From an uncultured Ignavibacteriota bacterium (lineage in GTDB: Bacteria; Bacteroidota; Ignavibacteria; UBA10030; UBA8401), in NCBI GenBank assembly GCA_903861125.1, contig CAIOTF010000018.1, positions 19,778 to 83,777 of the forward strand: a stretch of DNA of 64,000 nt, in the 5' to 3' direction. Of the stretch, positions 54,924 through 63,676 are shown piece by piece (the first letter of the stretch is position 1; every line of letters begins with the position of its first letter). The notes under the pieces are model-generated. The model had not been told where the DNA came from and did not search any database. It saw nothing but the letters and a program-made list of their open reading frames with translations. The translations under genes were made by a program, and so were the position numbers.

Positions 54924-54941
54924 ATTAGCATATAAGCTAAT
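54924..54941 (+). promoter_or_regulatory. palindromic operator candidate before the mobile mystery pair
   Basis: ATTAGC-ATATAA-GCTAAT, a perfect 6-bp inverted repeat around a 6-base centre, ending immediately before the ATG at 54942. Its position over the start of an Xre-type gene suggests an autoregulatory site. Confidence 0.5.
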
Positions 54942-55403
54942 ATGAATAACCATAAACAGTTGATAATAAAGCTATTAGATAGTAAAATGAAAAAATTACA
55001 TTCAATTAATAGTGATGTTTCTATTTCGAATGGGTGGATTTGGACGATTAGAACTGCGCTTGGGATACCGCGTAGATCTATTGCTAAGAAACTTGGTATC
55101 TCGGAACCAACTCTTTCTGGAATTGAAGAAAGGGAGGTCGGTGGGAACATTACACTAAAAACCTTGCGAGCGACAGTAGAATCGATGGACCTTATTCTAG
55201 TCTATGGGTTTGCTCCTAAAGATTGATCGCTCAAAGGCTATATTAAGAAAAAAGCATATGCAGCCGCAAAATATATTGTTTTTCGCACAGCTCATACTAT
55301 GTCGCTAGAAGATCAAGCAATTTCGAACAGAAGAATAAAGGCAGCGATTAGAGAAAAAACTTTAGAATTAGAATCTACACTGCCAGGTTTTTTATGGGAC
55401 TAA
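54942..55403 (+). pseudogene. mobile mystery protein A (Xre-type), broken by an in-frame stop
   Basis: The first 94 codons give a helix-turn-helix protein (IRTALGIPRRSIAKKLGISEPTLSGIEER) of the mobile mystery protein A family. A TGA at 55224-55226 interrupts it, but the same frame continues for 58 more codons (AYAAAKYIVFRTAHTMSLED...LPGFLWD) that match the expected family C-terminus, so a single base change has split a ~153-residue protein. The 94-residue fragment could still bind DNA. The region is more AT-rich than its surroundings, consistent with transfer. Confidence 0.8.
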
Positions 55404-55937
55404 ATCTAACATACGCATACGGACAAACTCCTCTCACCGCTGAAGAGTTGGATGATTTGATAATTAAGTCCATCAGTACACGTGGAGAATTAGATGAATT
55501 TGAGCAACAAAATATTTTTAGAAGATTTTATTTTTGAACTGCATCGTCGCATGTCGGGCGACGTTTGGTCATGGGCCGGTCAGACGAGAAGATCAAACAA
55601 AAATATAGGTGTTGATTGGAGTGATATTCCTATGCATCTACGATATTTAGTTGATGATGCTAAATACTGGGTTGTAAATAAAACATTCTCAAATGTTCAT
55701 ATTGCTATTTGATTCAAGTTACGTATTGTTAAAATCCATTGTTTCCCAAATGGTAACGGCAGACATTCAAGACTTATGGCCGATGTCATAATAGAAAAAA
55801 TATTTAGAGAAGAACTATTCACATGGGGTAGTGGCAATCTTATTTAAAAAGGACAAACTCGATCTGATTACCTTGAAGCCCTTAAAGCAGGAGATCGTAA
55901 TTCTATTGGAAACCTGATTACATTCGCACGATCTTAA
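55394..55937 (+). pseudogene. mobile mystery protein B (Fic domain), degraded
   Basis: Starts at an ATG overlapping the A gene's end (10 bases), as usual for this pair. The product begins YAYGQTPLTAEELDDLI and STRGELDEFEQQNI in frame one, shifts frame (IFELHRRMSGDVWSWAGQTRRSNKNIGVDW, from ~55494), then frame and stops again before IHCFPNGNGRHSRLMADV. That last stretch retains the Fic core FxPNGNGR with Cys in place of Pro after the catalytic His. A segment after EQQN appears deleted, and further stops follow. Intact relatives are Fic-type AMP transferases of ~190-200 residues. This copy cannot make a full product. Confidence 0.82.
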
Positions 55938-56229
55938 TAGTTGATCAGAAATTGATCATACCGATGTTGTTATTGGATATATGTTGAAAATCATCTAACA
56001 ATATCCACCACTCCCCAATAGATGCAATGTTATTCATGAATAATCCAATCTCACCTTCTTCCTTTTGATTTTTCCGGTCCACCCAGAGTTATAAATATCG
56101 CGTTCTCAAGTTTCTGTTTATCATTCTGAATAAATATTTAATAATCAGTTTGATACTTCTGAATTATAAAGGGTGCTTTCCGGATTGGTATATTCTAAAC
56201 CCCAACAACTATTTTCAATAGAATTGGTG

Positions 56230-57681
56230 TTATGATTGGTTTGGCGGATCGGTTTCTTTCACCCGTTTGATGATGGTTGCACGGTTAAGACCGATGAGAT
56301 CTGCCGCCTGTGATTTATTGCCATTGGTACGGCGAAGCGCTTCACGGATAAGCATACCTTCCAATTCGTCGGCAGATGGGAGCGTGGAGGAAAATGTGAT
56401 GTTCGGTCGTTGGCCCTCCATGATTCCGTTTTCCGCTGCGATACCCGTTTCGGAACCGACGTTGGTTCCGCGCAGTTCGCTGAATTTTTCTTTTAAATAT
56501 TTTAAACTAAGCGTTTCCGTGGTGTTTCTGGAGACGGCATCAAACAGTATACCGCGCAATTCGCGGATGTTGCCGGGCCAGGGATACGTTGAAAGAAGCG
56601 TAAAGAGCTCGCCATTCACATACGGAACTTGCTTGTGCATTGCAATGCTTGCCTCTTCGACAAATGCCAGGGCCAGCAGTTTGAGATCTTCGGGCCGTTC
56701 ACGCAGAGGCGGCAGACGGACTTCGTGTGCCTGCAGTCTATAATAGAGGTCTGCGCGGAATACTCCGGCATGCATCATTTTTTTCAGATCGCGGTTTGTT
56801 GCGTATACAAACCGTGCGGAGGAAAACATCTGCGTATCGGAACCGACCGGATGAAAAGTGCCGTCCTGGAGCAGCCGGAGCAGTTTTATCTGAGATTCCG
56901 GACGGAGATCGCCGATCTCATCAAGGAACAATGTTCCTAGCGCCGCCTCTTCAATCATTCCTCTGCGAAAACGGTCCGCACCGGTAAATGCACCTCGAAC
57001 ATGACCGAAGAGTGTATCGCTGAACACGGCATCGTCGACTCCCGCAACATTTACGCAGACAAGGTTCCCCTTGCGCTGAGAGGCCGTATGGATTGCCTGT
57101 GCCAGAAGTTCCTTGCCGGTGCCCGTTTCGCCGGTGATAATAAGCGGCAGATCGGTCCCCGCAATTGCTTCAACATATTTGAACAGATTGTGCATTGCCG
57201 GATTATTGGTGATGAGCGGGGCAAACGCTTCCGGCTGTTTCAGTGCTCCGCCCAAAATATAACCTTTCAGAGCAGCGGTCTCTTCACGCAGCACCCGCGA
57301 TTCCACCATGCGTTTGACTGCCCCAATGAGCTGATCGTGATGGAGCGGCTTCAGAATATAATCCTGCGCTCCCAGTTTCATGCATTCAACAGCCGATGTA
57401 ACATCGTTCACCGCCGTAACCATACAAACGGCAACATCGGGATGTTCTGTTGAAATATTCTGAAGAATTTCCCGCCCGCTGACGAACGGCATAGTGATAT
57501 CCAGAATACATACTCCACACCCTCCGCGAACCAGCCGCGCCGCGATCAGCCGGCTGTCCGACATGGTCTCGACGTTCGTTATGCCTTCCCTCTTCAACGC
57601 ATATTCTGCCGAACGTAAAAATTCCTCTTCATCATCGACAAGAAGAATGGTGAAGGCGGGATATATTTTCTGTGTTGTCAT
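56230..57681 (-). CDS. sigma-54-dependent response regulator (NtrC family)
   Basis: 483 residues. Receiver (~9-125, phospho-acceptor Asp61 in CILDITMPF), AAA+ domain (~155-395) with Walker A GETGTGKE, the sigma-54 contact loop GAFTGAD, Walker B LFLDEIGDL and R-finger region, and a Fis-type helix-turn-helix (~445-478, NKSQAADLIGLNRATIIKRV). It activates sigma-54 promoters when phosphorylated. Its start overlaps the stop of the upstream membrane kinase by four bases, so the two form a dedicated pair. Confidence 0.96.
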   Translation of the reverse strand: MTTQKIYPAFTILLVDDEEEFLRSAEYALKREGITNVETMSDSRLIAARLVRGGCGVCILDITMPFVSGREILQNISTEHPDVAVCMVTAVNDVTSAVECMKLGAQDYILKPLHHDQLIGAVKRMVESRVLREETAALKGYILGGALKQPEAFAPLITNNPAMHNLFKYVEAIAGTDLPLIITGETGTGKELLAQAIHTASQRKGNLVCVNVAGVDDAVFSDTLFGHVRGAFTGADRFRRGMIEEAALGTLFLDEIGDLRPESQIKLLRLLQDGTFHPVGSDTQMFSSARFVYATNRDLKKMMHAGVFRADLYYRLQAHEVRLPPLRERPEDLKLLALAFVEEASIAMHKQVPYVNGELFTLLSTYPWPGNIRELRGILFDAVSRNTTETLSLKYLKEKFSELRGTNVGSETGIAAENGIMEGQRPNITFSSTLPSADELEGMLIREALRRTNGNKSQAADLIGLNRATIIKRVKETDPPNQS

Positions 57682-59492
57682 TGTTGTGCCTCAAATGTAC
57701 CGACGGGAAGAACCATGGTAACGGTGGTTCCTTTCCCTTCAACCGATTGAACCCGCAGCTCACCTTTGTGAGCCTGTACGATGCTGTCCGAGATCGATAA
57801 TCCCAATCCGGTTCCCCCTGTATCTATTTTGGTGGTAAAGAACGGATCGAAGATCTGCTTCACCTGTTCTTTGGAAATGCCAATGCCTTCATCCGAAACA
57901 ACAACATGGATTCTCTTCCCCGCTTCGTCATATTTTGTGCTGAGATGAATAGCCTGAGACGTATTTTGCAGCGCCTGGCAAGCATTGGTAAGAAGATTGA
58001 TGATCACTTGTTCGATCTGCTGTGCATTTCCGGCGATCGCCGGAAGATTATCGGCGTACGAAACGGAAAATGCATTGGAAGATTTTGCGACAAGATTTGC
58101 AACGATCAGCAGGGCAGATTTGACAATCTCGTTGATCCGCATCTGCTGGTTCATATTGCCGGAATCGATCCGCGCAAAATTTTTCAGATTGACAACACTG
58201 TCGCGGATCCGCTGAGATCCGATGGAGATCCCTTTCAGCAGACTCTCCAGTTCCCGCAGCGTTTCACTATATGAAAGTCCTCCGACGAGCCGTTCCGGAT
58301 GGTCCTCATAATATTCATTCAAGCCGGGAGTAACGTCGCCAATGATGCGACTGACAAGATCGCTGTTGAACATAACCAGATTATTCGGATTGTTGATCTC
58401 GTGGGCGATACCGCTGACCAGCACACCAAGACTTTTCATTTTATCCGCTTGGATCAGCTGCATCTGCTGCAGACGTGTCTGCTCCCGTGAATGCTTAAGG
58501 TCGGTGATATCTTCTTTCATCGCAAGGTAATGTGTTGTTTCACCCCGTCCGTTGATAATAGGAGAAATTGTCACAGACTCCCAGTATAGAGTGCCGTTCT
58601 TTTTCTTGTTCTGAAATTCTCCGTGCCATTCGCCGCCGGCAAGAAGAATCTTCCATAACTGCCGGTATTCTTCCGGCGATGTATGGTCGGTCTTCAATAT
58701 CCGCGGATTTTTTCCAACAGCTTCGTCATAACTATAGCCGCTGGCTTCAACGAACTTCGGATTCACATACTCAATAGAACCTGTTGTGTCCGTAATAACG
58801 ATCGACAATGGACTTTGTTCGACCAATTGCGACAACTGACGGAGTTGTTCTTCGGACCGTTTGCGTTCGGTGGATTTTCCTAATAATTCCGCCACAGCGG
58901 TGATCAGTTTACCTTCTTCTATGAGAAACGGACCTTCGTACTCTTCCGGCCGTTCATCAAGGTAGTGTACCTCCACAGTTCCAATACGGTCCCCCTGCAC
59001 AATAATATCACGGCTCTGCGACCATGCGGTCTTCCGGAAATTCACCGTATTGTATTCCTTCCCGCCAACGGTGATACGGCACGCGGCAATATCATGGAAC
59101 ATATACGCCTGCGCCAGAATAGTGGTACACTCCTGCCAGATCGTTTCCTGAGCAATATCCTCTTTCCGCACCAGTTCCGAAATGGTGTAAAGACAGTGAA
59201 GTTCTTTTACGCGCTCACCTAAATAATGGGTATTGCGGTGAAGGGCTTCTTCCACTTTTTTGCGATCGGATAACAGAATGGTGTAGGGACGAAAAATAAA
59301 ATAATAGAACAACGGAAAAAGAAGAAGAATCAGCAGTACGGCATCAACTGAATTTCCGCTGATAAATGAGAGGGGCGGAAGCAGTTTAAGAAACAACGAT
59401 TCACCAATCTCGCAGACGATAATGATTGCCAACAGGATCAGAAAAAGACTCCGCACAGAACCTATGGGAGTAATTCTGTTAATATTTTTCAT
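57678..59492 (-). CDS. membrane sensor histidine kinase partner of the NtrC-type regulator
   Basis: 604 residues. Two membrane helices (about 13-32 and 47-68) with a very short loop, then a ~145-residue GAF-like region, and a PAS-PAC domain (~218-335, VEQSPLSIVITDTTGSIEYVNPKF). A HisKA-type dimerisation helix follows with the phospho-acceptor His in VSGIAHEINNPNNLV (~355), then HATPase_c with GTGLGLSISDSIV. Signals are probably sensed in the cytoplasm or membrane. It shares an upstream sequence element with the MEDS operon. Confidence 0.93.
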   Translation of the reverse strand: MKNINRITPIGSVRSLFLILLAIIIVCEIGESLFLKLLPPLSFISGNSVDAVLLILLLFPLFYYFIFRPYTILLSDRKKVEEALHRNTHYLGERVKELHCLYTISELVRKEDIAQETIWQECTTILAQAYMFHDIAACRITVGGKEYNTVNFRKTAWSQSRDIIVQGDRIGTVEVHYLDERPEEYEGPFLIEEGKLITAVAELLGKSTERKRSEEQLRQLSQLVEQSPLSIVITDTTGSIEYVNPKFVEASGYSYDEAVGKNPRILKTDHTSPEEYRQLWKILLAGGEWHGEFQNKKKNGTLYWESVTISPIINGRGETTHYLAMKEDITDLKHSREQTRLQQMQLIQADKMKSLGVLVSGIAHEINNPNNLVMFNSDLVSRIIGDVTPGLNEYYEDHPERLVGGLSYSETLRELESLLKGISIGSQRIRDSVVNLKNFARIDSGNMNQQMRINEIVKSALLIVANLVAKSSNAFSVSYADNLPAIAGNAQQIEQVIINLLTNACQALQNTSQAIHLSTKYDEAGKRIHVVVSDEGIGISKEQVKQIFDPFFTTKIDTGGTGLGLSISDSIVQAHKGELRVQSVEGKGTTVTMVLPVGTFEAQQ

Positions 59493-59532
59493 AACCGGAA
59501 CAATTCATAAATAAATGCCACATATGCATTAA

Positions 59533-59586
59533 CATATTATAAATAAAACAAAGCAGGGACAATACGCTAAACAACGTAGTTTTTAT
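59533..59586 (-). promoter_or_regulatory. conserved upstream element, copy 1
   Basis: A ~54-base sequence found again at 62988-63041 with about 85% identity. On the minus strand it reads AACTACGT..., then AGCGTATTGTCCCTGCTTTG, then TATAATATG. TTGTCC to TAATAT is 17 bases apart, a plausible -35/-10 pair. It lies 40 bases ahead of the membrane kinase start. Confidence 0.6.
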
Positions 59587-59712
59587 TTGCAGGTCTGCCG
59601 TAATGAATTTATCTGGTGAACGGCTTCGCTAACGCTCACATTTTGCGGTAATCTTGCACCTCTTCACAAAAACGAAAATATGTTCTACGGAAGGCATGAT
59701 CTGCGCCAACAA

Positions 59713-62061
59713 TTATTCCATACCAAGCACACTGTTCAGGACCGATATGAGCGCCTTCGGATTGTGCGGTTTTTGGATAAAAGCGCTCGGCATCTCATCG
59801 CCCATAATATCCGTGATTTCCTTCTTTGAATAACCGGATGACATCACCACCTTCACTTCCGGATTTATTTTCCGCAATTCGATCAATACTTCCTTACCGT
59901 TCATCTTCGGCATGGAATAATCAAGGATCACAATATCGGTCGTCTTCCATTGCTGCTGATACATCGTTACGCCGACTTCAGGATCCGTTGCCGAAAGAAG
60001 ATGATACTGCGCATCGCTGAAAATGTCATTTGTCATTTCAACAATATATTGTTCATCGTCGATCAGAAGCGCCGTGGGAATGCGGACAGCCGCAGCACTG
60101 CTGCGCACTTTCTGTTTCCGCTTTTCACTGACCGGCGAACAGAGGGGAAAAATAACGCGAAAGATTGTTCCCGAGCCTTCGGCGCTTTTCACGGTAATCC
60201 CTCCGTGATGGCCGCGGATAATTCCCAACACGGCTGCAAGACCTAAACCGCGTCCGACAAATTTTGTTGTAAAGAACGGGTCGAAAATCTTTGCCAGTGT
60301 CTCTTCACTCATACCGCTGCCGGTATCTGATACTTGCAGAACAGCGTATTCCCCTTCTTTCAGTATCTGAATGTTGGCTTTGCCGTACGGAAGTAGTTCG
60401 TCTTCAGATAATCGTTCGGCCGATACGCTGACATTTACACTCCCTTTTTCTCCTCCGATTGCTTCACCGGCATTAATGATCAGATTCATAACAACCTGTT
60501 CTATCTGTCCGGGATCACCGCTTATCATCACCGGCTCCGGTGAGCATTCTGTTACAAAAGTCACATTCTTTGATACAGATGCTGTGATGAGACCGAGTTG
60601 TTCACGAACCAGCGCCGTCATGTCGATAGCTGTTATCTGAAACCGCCCTTTTCCGGAATAGGCTAGCATTTGTTTGGTAAGCGTTGCTGCACGCTCCATA
60701 GCCGCCATGGTTCTGTCCAGATTGATTACTGCCGGATGACCGTCCGGTATTCGTTTTTTTGCGAGCGAAACATTTCCCATCATTGCATTGAGCAGATTGT
60801 TAAAATCATGCGCGATGCCGCCGGCCAGGGTCACGATGCTGTCCATTTTTTGAGTCCGCCGCAGCGAATCTTCCGTGCGTTTCTGTTCGGTGATGTTGCG
60901 TGCAGCAGCAAACACACCGGCCACAATGCCGTTGATGTCGCGGAATAAACTTGCATTATAGAGCACATCGAAGGTCTTGCCGGAAATGTGACGAATTGCC
61001 AGCGGATAATCGGTAACAGATCCTTTTGAAAATACCGTGCGATAGGCCTGGCGCGCATTTTCGGGTTCGGTGAAATAATTTGCAAAATCACTGTTGATCA
61101 GGCTCGTGCGCTCCACACCCGTGATCTGGACCGTGGCATTATTCACATCGGTAATCTTTCCATCCGCACTTATTGTCACCAGTGGATCCAGACTGACCTC
61201 GATCAGGTTGCGCGAATACCACGACGCGGCCTGCATGATCCCTTCCGTATGTTTGCGTGTTGTGATGTCGCGTGCTACGGAATAAATTATTTTCCCTACC
61301 GGAGTGGATCGCCATTCCAACCACCGGTACGAGCCGTCTTTGCACCGATAACGGTTCACAAAATTTAGTACACTCTCCTGCGCGCTCAATTTTGCGATCT
61401 CTGCCGCTGTTGCAGCGGTGTCATCCGGGTGTACAAAATCAATGAAGTTCTTTCCTTCCATATCCGCGCATGCATATCCCAGCGTTTTTTCCCATTCAAC
61501 ATTCACACGACGGAAATTCCCGTCGGTATCCGCAATGGATAACAGGTCGAGACTGAAATTAAAGTATGTTTCATTTTCCGCCGTGCGTTCCTTCACGCGC
61601 TGTTCTAATATTTTATTGGAACGCTGAAGTTCCTCCTTCTGCTGGCGGTTTTCCAGCACAAGGGCAAATGAATTTCCAAGATTCCTGATAAATGGTTCGT
61701 ATTGTTCATACTCGCTTACCGATTCCACGGTAACCATCAGACATCCGTAACATTGTTCCACCGTTTCAATCGGATACGATCGTGTGCCGTTCAGTTCCGC
61801 AATACCGCACGAATACTGGTCCGTATACTGGTATGCACATACGCGGCATTGATCCATGGTCCCATCGGCAGCAGGGCTACCGTCGCCGCGCAAATAAATA
61901 TGAACAGCACCGCATCCTGGAACTGTAGCAAGCAGCGGTAAAAGAAACGATCTGGCTGAATCGCTATTCGGAAAAATATTCAGCAATCCGATTCCGGAAG
62001 CGATCTGGCAGACGATTCTTATATCTATGTCGGTGGTAACACCGTCGGTCCGGTCGATCAT
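59713..62061 (-). CDS. hybrid sensor histidine kinase with Cys-rich N-terminal sensor
   Basis: 782 residues, no membrane segment. The N-terminal domain (~1-130) has cysteines 50, 72, 75, 85, 104 and 107, including two CxxC pairs (CRVC, CYGC), which suggests a bound metal or iron-sulfur centre. A coiled coil and two PAS domains (~165-275 and ~283-400) follow, then HisKA with His in GGIAHDFNNLLNAMMGN (~423), HATPase_c (GRGLGLAAVLGI) and a C-terminal receiver (~665-780, LLIDDEQY...LDYSMPKMNG). Its start overlaps the MEDS gene stop by four bases. Confidence 0.92.
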   Translation of the reverse strand: MIDRTDGVTTDIDIRIVCQIASGIGLLNIFPNSDSARSFLLPLLATVPGCGAVHIYLRGDGSPAADGTMDQCRVCAYQYTDQYSCGIAELNGTRSYPIETVEQCYGCLMVTVESVSEYEQYEPFIRNLGNSFALVLENRQQKEELQRSNKILEQRVKERTAENETYFNFSLDLLSIADTDGNFRRVNVEWEKTLGYACADMEGKNFIDFVHPDDTAATAAEIAKLSAQESVLNFVNRYRCKDGSYRWLEWRSTPVGKIIYSVARDITTRKHTEGIMQAASWYSRNLIEVSLDPLVTISADGKITDVNNATVQITGVERTSLINSDFANYFTEPENARQAYRTVFSKGSVTDYPLAIRHISGKTFDVLYNASLFRDINGIVAGVFAAARNITEQKRTEDSLRRTQKMDSIVTLAGGIAHDFNNLLNAMMGNVSLAKKRIPDGHPAVINLDRTMAAMERAATLTKQMLAYSGKGRFQITAIDMTALVREQLGLITASVSKNVTFVTECSPEPVMISGDPGQIEQVVMNLIINAGEAIGGEKGSVNVSVSAERLSEDELLPYGKANIQILKEGEYAVLQVSDTGSGMSEETLAKIFDPFFTTKFVGRGLGLAAVLGIIRGHHGGITVKSAEGSGTIFRVIFPLCSPVSEKRKQKVRSSAAAVRIPTALLIDDEQYIVEMTNDIFSDAQYHLLSATDPEVGVTMYQQQWKTTDIVILDYSMPKMNGKEVLIELRKINPEVKVVMSSGYSKKEITDIMGDEMPSAFIQKPHNPKALISVLNSVLGME

Positions 62062-62675
62062 TGTCTTCCTTTATAATCCATCAGAAAATCCTGCGGTTTC
62101 ATAAAATAAGGATTCTGTATGATCTGTCCGTGAACGATCATCATCGGATGCACTTTCAGTACATCCAGGATGGCCGATCCGCTGAACTTGTTGGCATCAT
62201 ACTGACAAATGGCAGTGACCGGATGCGTCACCAGCACTTCGTTGACGAACGCTTCGTATTCCATCAGGCGGTCGGAACCAGGAATGCCCTTTAATGCCCA
62301 TGACATTTCGCCGCTCACGCGGGCGTTAGCATAGTTCTCTTTTTTTGCCTGCGTGTAGAATTTGCGAAGTGTGTCCAGCATTTTTTCAGGAACAAATTCG
62401 CCGCATGTGCAATAAGTTTTTTCGGCAATACCGATGGATAATCTGTCATCCGTGGGAAGTTCTATATCCATACCGGTGAGCCAATGCCGCACTTCATCGG
62501 GCGTCATGGTATCCGCAAAATAGGAGACTTTTTCTTTTCCACGTATGCCGCTTTCCAGAAAGCGGCCGATAATTTTTCGCCGTTCACTCTCATTGGAATA
62601 GATCAGGCACATATGCGTGCCGGCCGGGAATGACTCCTTTGTAAATCCCATTGACGTTACATTGTTTTTATCCAT
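62058..62675 (-). CDS. MEDS-domain sensory protein
   Basis: 205 residues made of one MEDS (methanogen/methylotroph DcmR sensory) domain: FPAGTHMCLIYSNESERR, KVSYFADTMTPDEVRHWL and a C-terminal MEYEAFVNEVL...ICQYD...VLKVHPMMIVHG. Such domains are thought to sense small organic or redox ligands. It has Cys23 and a CxC pair (Cys89/Cys91). It is co-translated with the Cys-rich hybrid kinase and probably feeds it. The stop overlaps the kinase start by four bases; the leader is unusually long (~315 bases). Confidence 0.88.
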   Translation of the reverse strand: MDKNNVTSMGFTKESFPAGTHMCLIYSNESERRKIIGRFLESGIRGKEKVSYFADTMTPDEVRHWLTGMDIELPTDDRLSIGIAEKTYCTCGEFVPEKMLDTLRKFYTQAKKENYANARVSGEMSWALKGIPGSDRLMEYEAFVNEVLVTHPVTAICQYDANKFSGSAILDVLKVHPMMIVHGQIIQNPYFMKPQDFLMDYKGRQ

Positions 62676-62720
62676 ACCGTTCTCCTGTTGCCTGTTAGGT
62701 TATTGGTGCACCATATAAGT

Positions 62721-62873
62721 TCACAGCTGCTTCAGCTGTTCTTTGATGGTGTTCACGATGAAGAATATGTGATAGATGCTTTGTTTCCGGTGAGAGATGG
62801 ATGATTGCGCAACAGAGAACATTGCATCAACACTGTTGAATGGTTCAGGTGCAGTGATCAGCATTATCATCAT
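62721..62873 (-). CDS. possible small protein in the MEDS operon leader
   Basis: 50 codons starting at one of three ATG codons (62873, 62870, 62864) with AGAGGG just ahead. The product begins MMIMLITAPEPFNSVDA and ends NTIKEQLKQL, with a mildly hydrophobic central part. It lies 45 bases ahead of the MEDS start within the likely transcript. No homology is recognised; the ORF could be chance. Confidence 0.3.
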   Translation of the reverse strand: MMIMLITAPEPFNSVDAMFSVAQSSISHRKQSIYHIFFIVNTIKEQLKQL

Positions 62874-62987
62874 GACCCTCTTCTATTATTATGAAGCGCC
62901 GATGAATCCGATATACTAAAAATATGCTGAAGTAGAAGAACCGAAAATGCTTCCAAGCGTTAATGAATTCCGGCACCTATACACCAT

Positions 62988-63041
62988 CATATTATAAAAA
63001 AACCAAAGCAGGGACAATACGCTGTATTACGTAGTTTTAAT
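62988..63041 (-). promoter_or_regulatory. conserved upstream element, copy 2
   Basis: Second copy of the element at 59533-59586, same orientation relative to the downstream operon (MEDS and hybrid kinase). The core AGCGTATTGTCCCTGCTTTG and the TATAATATG are identical. It lies ~315 bases ahead of the first gene. Confidence 0.6.
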
Positions 63042-63460
63042 AGTCATTAACCGCTGTTACGCAGAAAGTATGAAAGCAGTATAAAATGGTTCGGCGCCAG
63101 CCCGCTACGCATTCTGGCGGGCGGCGCAACAACCATGTTCATCTCCGAAGGAGTCCTTTCCCAAGGGGACCACTTTGTGGCGGACCTGAGCAAATGCCGA
63201 TGTTGTTTATCGGCATGCGCCGAAGGATGAACTCATATTTTAAGGTTGCGCCTTGCTCACCATGAACAGAATTTATGATTTGCGTAACATTAGTTATTAA
63301 ATACTTTTTTGTCCGATTTGTTTGCCTTGAAATGGGAATGTTATGCCGCGTATTATGTGCTGCATCCATAAAGGAAGAAGGATTTTTCTTGGGGAGGTAA
63401 ATTTAGAATGAATACGGAAAGTCCGTTTGGAAGGATTATCCTGTGCCGCTATTAAAGACC
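63042..63460. other. intergenic region with hairpins only
   Basis: About 420 bases. A perfect hairpin ATGCCGAT (63194-63201) with ATCGGCAT (63209-63216) and an imperfect AAGGAGTCC/GGGGACC inverted pair near 63140-63170 are present. A 76-codon minus-strand frame reads through them but resembles repeat-derived sequence rather than a gene. Nothing else is seen. Confidence 0.4.
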
Positions 63461-63482
63461 AAACCCTCCGAAGAGGGTTTGT
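63461..63482 (-). terminator. terminator after the right-edge cargo gene
   Basis: Nine-bp stem CAAACCCTC/GAGGGTTTG closed on the minus strand by a TTCG tetraloop, an unusually stable form, then GTCTTTAATAG. It is the first terminator downstream of the gene cut by the right edge. Confidence 0.6.
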
Positions 63483-63572
63483 GTTGTTTTAAAAACGGTG
63501 CTAAACATATTTTGTCACAAAGGCCCGCTCAATGAGTCGCAAAAATAAAAGAGCGGGCAGGCACAAAACAAA

Positions 63573-63629
63573 TTATTTCATCAATAGTAATTTTCGCATC
63601 TGCGTTTTGTTTGATGATGATAACTTAGC
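63573..63629 (-). pseudogene. second relic of a type IX sorting-domain 3' end
   Basis: Reads AKLSSSNKTQMRKLLLMK followed by TAA, the exact form of a complete sorting-domain end, but preceded only by a CCCGAT/ATCGGG palindrome and not joined to any gene. It lies 47 bases past the stop of the intact cargo gene at 63677, in the same orientation. Confidence 0.75.
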
Positions 63630-63676
63630 ATCCCGATCATAATCATCGGGACGCTTTGGTTGATTGATTTCTTCTA

